DNA of 64,000 nt from Synergistaceae bacterium (GTDB lineage Bacteria > Synergistota > Synergistia > Synergistales > Aminobacteriaceae), in the NCBI GenBank assembly GCA_017405525.1, contig JAFRAH010000006.1:1-64000 (forward strand), given 5' to 3'. A program made the translations under genes and the position numbers. The notes under the pieces are model-generated. The model was not told the origin of the DNA. It did no database searches and worked only from the letters and a program-made list of their open reading frames with translations. Below are positions 45,258-53,100 of the stretch, in pieces (the first letter of the stretch is position 1; each line of letters begins with the position of its first letter).

Positions 45258-47081
45258 ATGAGCTGGATAATTTTGGCGTTGACTTTGGGAGCGTCCATAA
45301 CGTCAATAATACATGGAGTGTTTATGCTTTTCGGGTCATTGTCAGTGAACGGCGGGGCTTTATTCGGAATACCCTCGACGATGCTGGCGAGCCTCCCGGT
45401 AATCTCGGCGGTCTTTGCGCTCATAGGGGGGATAATAGCCTTCAACCAGAGCAAATGGGGGGCATTGTTCTTCTTTATTGCGATGGGCTTGTGCGTTCCT
45501 ACACGTGATACGTGGCTCTATGGAGGGCTGTATTTCTTTGCGGGCTTGTTCTGTTTCTTCCTGAAGCCCAAACAGGCAGAACAGGAGGTTATTTACAGCG
45601 ACTATGACAGCGAGGACTACCCGGAAGATCAGGACTTCTACTATGAGGAGGCACCCCGTACAATCCCTGCACCTGACGGGAGCACGATACAGATCAGCAG
45701 CATAGACATATCCCACGGGTCTCTTGACGGTGATGTTACGGTGAATGATACCCTCAAGATCAACAGTGAGCCCCTGAAGATGCGCCGCCGTAGAATGTCA
45801 AAGTCCTGCCCTGAATGCGGGGCTATAGTGTCGTGGGAAAACAGGTTCTGCCCAACATGCGGAGCCCGGCTCTCAGTTCCGGCAGATGAAGGCGGGGTTA
45901 TGCTGACGGGGAATGATGACGTTGACATTCAGAGCGTCAACGAACAGCTATTGATGCCCGCAGGCTCTGACATTGAGGAAGAAGAGTTCAACGCGGCGGT
46001 GCAGGGTGAGGAGATCACGGCACTGCAGGAAGAACAGCAGGCAGTAAATCTTAATGCTAGTGATGGTGATGATATGAGTACGCAGACAACACAGAACTAT
46101 CGGGTTCTTGTGAAGCCCAGGAGAGAGGGGCAGGAATTTTCCCAGCGCAGCAGTTCAGGCCGGACTGCAAGGAATAATCCAGTTGACGAGGAAGCCGCAT
46201 CGTCCTATCAGGAGTTCTCGAAGTATACCCGCCGTGCAAAGAAGCGCAAACGTTCGACAGGCCGTAAAGTCTTGAGCATGATGCTGCTGGTTGCCGCAGT
46301 CGGTGGAGCGTTGTACTTCCTTCTTGGTCTGAGGAAGCTCCCGCCCGGAGACCTCCCGCCGATTGCCCGCAATGAAGTAGCCCCGGTGAATGACCCTCTT
46401 CCTGTGAGCCCCAACCTTCCGCCCGTTCCAGTGAATGAGGAGGTGGCCGAGCCTGTGAGTGTTGCGGTTGCCGAGAACGTCCTTCCTGACTTCAGGCCAG
46501 AGACAATGCCAACAAATGGGATAATCACCGGCAGCAGCGTAAACGTCCGGGCCGACCACAATACGAGCTCAGCGCGAATAACGAGGCTAAGCGTGAGGTC
46601 AAAGGTCGACATAATCGGGACGTTCAACGTTCCATCAGGGCAGTATTCGGGCATCTGGTACAACATCAGGACAGGAGGCCGTGAAGGATGGGTTTACGGC
46701 AAGTACGTTCAGCCTGTAGGGTCAGGTCTTCCTTCCGGGTACTCGAATGCGTTGCTGAAGACGTTCGGGAGCAGCAAGAGCCAGCTTGTCGAGGCATTGG
46801 GCAACCCAACGAGGAGCACGGGTTCAAGCGCGGAATGGCCGGGGCTCACTGCCACGCTCAGGGGTGAAGACATCACGAGGATACGTCTTTCGTCGGCGAA
46901 CAGGGAACTTCAGAACGGCCTTAAGGTAGGGATGAGCCAGACGGCATTGACGCAGATTATGGGCTACCCTTCGAGTCAGAACGGCAGGACGCTGAACTAC
47001 AATGAGGGCGGAAAAACAGGAATGACCGTGCAGCTTGACAGGAACAACGCAATATCATCAATAACGGTGAACGAAATCTAG
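45258..47081 (+). CDS. Membrane zinc-ribbon protein with SH3 and SmpA-like repeats
   Basis: 607 residues from ATG 45258. About four N-terminal helices (residues 2-103) are followed by an acidic cytoplasmic segment. A zinc ribbon comes next, 'SCPECGAIVSWENRFCPTCGARL' (about 184-205), then a long polar linker and one helix near residues 335-355 ('SMMLLVAAVGGALYFLLG'). The exported part has a Pro-rich stretch, a bacterial SH3 domain ('IITGSSVNVRADHNTSSARITRL' to 'GREGWVYGKYVQ') and two SmpA/OmlA-like helical repeats ('SKSQLVEALGNPTRS', 'MSQTALTQIMGYPSS'). It could sense peptidoglycan through SH3 and signal inward through the ribbon; that is speculation. An in-frame GTG at 45243 is too close to its AAGGAG site. 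It ends in TAG. Confidence 0.75.
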   Translation: MSWIILALTLGASITSIIHGVFMLFGSLSVNGGALFGIPSTMLASLPVISAVFALIGGIIAFNQSKWGALFFFIAMGLCVPTRDTWLYGGLYFFAGLFCFFLKPKQAEQEVIYSDYDSEDYPEDQDFYYEEAPRTIPAPDGSTIQISSIDISHGSLDGDVTVNDTLKINSEPLKMRRRRMSKSCPECGAIVSWENRFCPTCGARLSVPADEGGVMLTGNDDVDIQSVNEQLLMPAGSDIEEEEFNAAVQGEEITALQEEQQAVNLNASDGDDMSTQTTQNYRVLVKPRREGQEFSQRSSSGRTARNNPVDEEAASSYQEFSKYTRRAKKRKRSTGRKVLSMMLLVAAVGGALYFLLGLRKLPPGDLPPIARNEVAPVNDPLPVSPNLPPVPVNEEVAEPVSVAVAENVLPDFRPETMPTNGIITGSSVNVRADHNTSSARITRLSVRSKVDIIGTFNVPSGQYSGIWYNIRTGGREGWVYGKYVQPVGSGLPSGYSNALLKTFGSSKSQLVEALGNPTRSTGSSAEWPGLTATLRGEDITRIRLSSANRELQNGLKVGMSQTALTQIMGYPSSQNGRTLNYNEGGKTGMTVQLDRNNAISSITVNEI

Positions 47082-47101
47082 GATATTCCCCACAAAGAAA
47101 A

Positions 47102-47133
47102 GCCCCCGGTTTTGAGGCCGGGGGTTATTTTTT
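47102..47133. terminator. Bidirectional terminator
   Basis: CCCCCGG (47103-47109) pairs with CCGGGGG (47118-47124) over a short loop, followed by TTATTTTTT on the plus strand. It also lies beyond the end of the convergent first subtilase gene. Confidence 0.85.
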
Positions 47134-47142
47134 GCCTTGATG

Positions 47143-50100
47143 CTATTCTGAGATGATGTAGAGGGTATCGGATTCGAGCTCTGAGCCTTCATGTAGTGCC
47201 TTCACGTACACCTTGAAGTCTCCTGATACTCTTTCAGCCGGAAGAATGAACTTGCCTTCCTCCGAAACCGTAATGCCCTCAGCCGGTTTGTCGTCAATGA
47301 AGACTGTAACGCCTGAGACCTTAACACCCCAATCACCAATGATGAACGTTAGGGCTTTTCCTGCCTTGACGGTAATCAGGTCGCTGTCCCGTCCTTCACC
47401 AGCCTGCAGAATGTCATCACTCTCAACGCTAAGGGTTGCATGGAGTGTGAGAGTTCCTGCCGTGCCTTCAGGAAGACCCGCAACAATTCCGGGCATCTCA
47501 GGAGCTGACGGGAGGCTTTGAGTGTTCTCTGCTGGTGTGCCGGATTGAGTACCTTCCGTGTTTCCGGGCAATGCCTCATTCGCTGACGTTGCCGCCGTAA
47601 CCTTGAGGGTGTATTTCTTCGTCCCTGCAGCACCATTCTTGTCTTTGGCCTTAACGGTGAACGTGTAGGTGCCTGCCTTTGTGGGAATGCCAGAGATTTT
47701 CCCGGTTGAGGCTTTGAGTTTCAGCCCTGTGGGTAATTTCCCGGATGATACCGACCACTTATAGGGTGCAGCTCCGCCGGATGCCTTCGGTGTGAACATG
47801 AAGGTGCTTCCTGTTGTTGCTGTTGCCGGGATTTTGCCGGTTACTTTGGTCTCAGTTACCTTAACGGTGAATGACTTAGTTGATGCCGCACCGTTCTTGT
47901 CCTTTGCTTTGATGGTAAACGTGAAAGTCCCTGCCTTTGTCAGCGTCCCGGTGATTTTCCCGGTTGAGGCTTTGAGCTTCAGGCCGTCCGGGAGTTTTCC
48001 ACTACTCACACTCCAAGTATAGGGTGCTGTTCCGCCCGATGCCGTTAGCGTCTTTGTGTAGGTTGCCTTTCTCGTTAGGGTTGATGCAATCGTCCCTGTG
48101 GCTTTGGTCTCAGTTACCTTGACGGTGAATGACTTAGTAGAGGCCGCGCCGTTCTTGTCCTTCGCTTTGATGGTGAACGTGAAAGTCCCTGCTTTCGTGA
48201 GCGTCCCGGTGATTTTCCCGGTTGAGGCTTTGAGCTTGAGACCGTCCGGGAGCTTTCCACTGCTCACGCTCCAAGTGTAGGGTGCAGTTCCGCCCGATGC
48301 CTTGAGTGTCTTCGTGTAGGTTGCCTTTCTCGTGAGGGTTGAGGCAATCGTACCGCTGGTAGTAGTCTGGGTTACCTTCACCGTTATGCGCTTGTCGTCA
48401 GAAATCCCGTTCTTGTCGTCCGCCTGAATGGTGAATGTATACGTTCCTGCCTTCGTCAGGGTCCCGGAAATTTCGCCGGTGCTCTTGTTGAGTTTCAGAC
48501 CGTCAGGAAGTTTCCCGGTGCTGACCTTCCACTTGTACGGTGATTTTCCGCCGGAGACGTTGTACCGCAGACTGAATGATGCTTTCCTTGCAGCAGTGAT
48601 TGACTGGACAGGTGAGGCATTCTTGGGTGCCGCAACAGAAGATGACGATGATGCACTGCCTATAGTGGTTCTTGTCGCCGTCAACGTGAACTGCCTGGGA
48701 TTTTCCGGGCGTGCCCCGTACTTGTCGGTCGCTGTAACTGCGAACGTATAGATGCCTTCCCTTCTTGGTGTCCCCATAAGAGTGAACTTTGCCCCGCTTG
48801 CGGTGTAGCTCAGTCCTTCAGGAAGTTCCCCGGAAGTTATGGACCACTTGTAGCTTGCTTTACCTCCTGTTGCTGTGAGTATGCCCTCGTAGTAGTCGCC
48901 CACTATCGGCCCTGAAGGAAGACTGCCGCCAAGTGATGGCCTCGACACCGTTACCGTCTGTGTGTCGTCAGCGTATACCCCGTTCTTGTCCGTTACTCTG
49001 ACCGTGAAGGTGTACGTTCCGGGAACTGCGGGCGGTGCAATGCTGACCCTGACCCTCTCGCCGGGTGTGGTGTAGCTCAAGCTCCAAGCCTTCGGAATGT
49101 TTCCGTTCACGACCTTCCACGTGTAGGGTGCAGTCCCTCCAGCTACGAGGTATTCCGGGAAATCCGCAACGACTGCCATCACGGTGATGCTGAGTGTCTT
49201 TGTCCTGCTTCCTGCTGAGTTGGTGGCCTTGAAGGTTACGCTCTTGGTGATTGCCTCTGTCGGTGTGCCGGTAATAGCTCCCGTTGATGCGTTGAGCGTC
49301 AGGCCTGCAGGAAGTGTCGTACCTCCGGCCATGCTCCAAGTTACCGGGGTCGGGCTCGTTGCTTTGAGCGTGGCACTGTAGGGCTTGCCGACAACACCGC
49401 CGGGAAGTGTATCACTCGTTATTATTGGAGCTGGCGGCTTGGCCTTGAAGGTGAATGCCTTAGTGTCCCTGCCGTCCGATGTCTCAGCCTTAAGCGTGAA
49501 AGTGAATGTTCCTGTTTCTGTCGGTGTACCTGTGAGCTTCCCTGTGGCCTTTCCGAGCGTGAGCCCTGCCGGAAGATTCCCGCCGGTTATGTCCCATGAC
49601 ACTGATTTTGTGCTGTTCGTTGTGGCCTCGAACGTGAACGAGTATTCTATGTTGGCCTCAGCGTCAGGAATGTAGTCCGTAACGATTACTGGTCTTGCCG
49701 GAATCTTGAGGCTGACGGTCATATACCTGTTCGGTGAGTTCGTGCGTCCTGTGTCGAATATGTAGGTTATGAGCTTCGGGAGCTTCGGGAACTTCGCTGT
49801 GCCTTTGGCTGTGTCGTATGATGACAAGGCTATCAGACTTCCGCCGTTCACCTCATCATAGCCCCTGACGTTGCTGACCCTTGAGGCCATGCCCTGAGTG
49901 TAGCCGCTGAAGTCCACGTAGTAGACATCATCGCTCTTCTTTGCGCTCCGAAGGTTCAACGGGTACTGTGTCGAGCAGGTCAGGTTGTTGATGCTTGCGT
50001 TTGCCGTAAGATCGAGGGCTGTCAGCTGGTTGCCTTCACACCGTAACTGAGTGAGTGCCGTATTCTTGCTCACATTAAGGGAGGTCAACTGGTTGTTGTA

Positions 50101-53100
50101 GCATGACAGGACGACCAAGGCTGTATTGTTGCTCACGTCAAGGCTTGTCAGTTTGTTTTCCCAGCAGTAGAGCTCCTTCAAGGCTGTATTCTTGCTGACA
50201 TTGAGGGAGGTTAAGCCTGTCCTGAGACATGATAGCCTAGTCAGAGCCGTGTTCTTGCTCAGGTCAAGAGTGCCTAGATTGTTGTCGTAGCACATAAGCA
50301 CGGTCAAAGCTGTATTCCTGCTCAGGTCAAGTGTGGTCAGCTTGTTGTTGTAGCAGCTCAGATACGACAAGGCCGGGAAATGCTCAATACCCTTCAGTGA
50401 GGTGATGCCCCTGTTCTCAAGGTTGAAGGTTGTTCCCTTTCCTGCCTCTTCACGGTCGAGCCATCCGTCATTGTCGGTGTCGTAACCAGACTGCACGAAC
50501 CCCCTGAACGTTGCATCCGGGAAGTTCTCCGAGTTTATCTCAACGCCCCTGTCAATAATGCTCAAGGTCATGAATTCATTGTCAGTAACGTCCCCGCTGT
50601 TAGCGACCTTGAACGTAACGGTATAAGACCCTGTGCTTGAAGGAGTGCCCGAAAGATGAAGCGTTGCCCCTCCGTTTTTCTCAGTTGCGGTTATCTCTGA
50701 AGGAAGCCCGCCAACCGTCCAGGTTATAGGTGTTGTTCCTTTTGCCGAAACGTCAAAGCTGTAGTTCTTCCCTACCTTGCCATACGGAAGCGCGGTTGTG
50801 GTAATTTCCGGGGGCTCTATCACTGTGAGGGTGAACTGTTTTTGCTGGCCATACCCTCCGCTGTTTCCTGCCTTGACGTAGAAGCTGAATGTCCCGGATA
50901 CTGTGGGGACTCCAGAGAGAAGGCCGGTTGAACTGTTGAGCCTTACCCCTGAAGGCAGACTTCCTCCCGACAGTGCCCACGTTATGGGAGTTGTACCTCT
51001 GGCCTTGAACGTGTAGGAGTAATACATTCCCCTTGTCGCGTAAGGAAGAGGCGGCGTTGTCGTAATTTCAGGAGGAGCGGGCTTTATGGTTATGGTGAAT
51101 GTCCTTGAGGTCTGTCCTGCCGAGTTTATGGCTCTCACTGTTGCGTAGTATGTCCCGGTTGTCGTTGGGGTGAAGAATATTCTTGCTGTCCTAGTGTTGC
51201 CCAAGTACTGCCATGAGATCCCTGATATTCCCGACACTTCCCACGTCATAGGCTCAGGGCCTGTTGCCGAGATGTCCGCGCTGTACATGGCCGAAAGTGT
51301 TCCGGCGGGAATGCCTTGTGTCGTGATTACCGGGGCTGATGAGTTCACTACCCTCATGGTGAAAGTCTTTGCGCTGCTGCCCCACTCGTTCCTAACGTAA
51401 ACCCTGAATGTCCATGTTCCCGTGCTTGTGGGAGTTCCTGCAATCACACCTTCAGAGTTCAGAGCGAGACCGTCAGGCAATGTCCCGGAAACAAGCCCCC
51501 ACCTGTTCGACCCGGCAGAGACTGAGTGTGTCCCTGATGCCGTAAACGCGAAGTAGTAGCCTGATCCCTTGTAGCCTTCCGGGATTCCTGGAGTCGTGAT
51601 TGTTGGTGCTGAGGCTGAGGCAGTTATGTTGAGCGAGAACTCCTGCGAGACTTTCCCGGCATCACCGTTGAACTGGAGGGTGAACGTCCAGCTTCCCGAA
51701 GAGGTCGGCGTTCCCATGAGCTTGGTGCCGTCTTCTATCTTGAGGCCGGGGGGAAGGTTTCTGTTGGTCAGCGTCCATTCTCCGGGTGTCCAGCCTGCGA
51801 GTGCGTCCATGAGGTCATAGAGATATTCCCTGCCATTTGCGCCGTCAGGAAGTGATGAGGCCGTTATGACTGGTATGAAGAATTTGGGGGCATCCTTGAC
51901 CTCAACGGTATAGGTCTTCTCCTCGTATGCTGAGCTCTGGCCATGCTGTGCCCTTATGGTGAAGGTGAATGTCCCTGTCTTTGTCGGAGTTCCTGAGATG
52001 ACCGGGCAATAATCACCGTCTGACATTGTGAGGCCGTCTGGTAATTTTCCGCTGACTATCTCGGCAAGCCCTGTGCTCTTTATGACGCTGCTGTTCCGCC
52101 TGAAGTTCCTGAAAAGAAGTATCTTGTAGCTTTTTCCCTTGATGAGGCCGCCGCGAATGTCGTTGCTCTGGTTTCGTATGTCCTTCTTCCCGATTCGCAT
52201 ATAGGCGTCCCCGAACGTCTCAGGCAAAAGCCCCTCAGAGTTCAGCGTGAATGGTATGTACTTCAGCGTTGAGCCCTTAGAGTTCGCCGCACGTACCATG
52301 ATACCGCCTGATGTGCCGTTCGTGTCCCATGCATCATATTCTGGTATGCCGCTGAGAACCCCGGACTCGCTCAGTGTCAGCCCTGCCATCCATGAAGGAA
52401 GAGACCCGACAATGCTCCATGTTGCCGCACCTGTTGAGGCTTTGAGCTGTGCCTTGTAGGGTATTCCTGTTACTGCAAGAGGGAGCGATGAAGTCAGGAT
52501 TACCGGCGCGGTTGAGGCTGATACTTTCAGCGTGAAGGTTTTTTCGGCCGAACCGTTGGCGTTATATGCCTTCAACGTAATATCGAACGAGCCGCATTCT
52601 TCGGGTTGTCCCGTAATTCTGCCGCCTGAAGAGAGCTCAAGTCCCGCAGGAAGTTTCCCGGAGGTCAGAACCCAGACGAACGGTGATGTGCCTGATGCCT
52701 CAAGCTGTACGTCGCAACTAGCCCCTGCCTCAAGTTCAGGGAGGGTTGCTGTGGTTATTGTGGGCTTGACTGAACCGGCCTGAACGTTGATCGTGAGGTT
52801 CTTTGTGTCAGACCCCGCGGAGTTCGTGGCTGTTACGGCGAATTTGTACGTTCCGGCTGTGGTAGGTGTGCCTGCAATGTAGTAGCTTGGTCCGTTCATG
52901 TCCCATTTGTTATAGGCGAAAGACATGCCGGGGGGCATTGTTCCGCTGTATGACCATGATATGGGACCTGTCCCGGTGAACTTCAGGCCCGTGCGGTAAG
53001 GGATGCCTGTTGTTGCGTCAGGAAGTTCTGCAGCTATTACTGAAGGCTTCTTCTCACTGCTGTATATCGTAACGGTGAAGTCTTTCTTTTCGTAGGTTCC

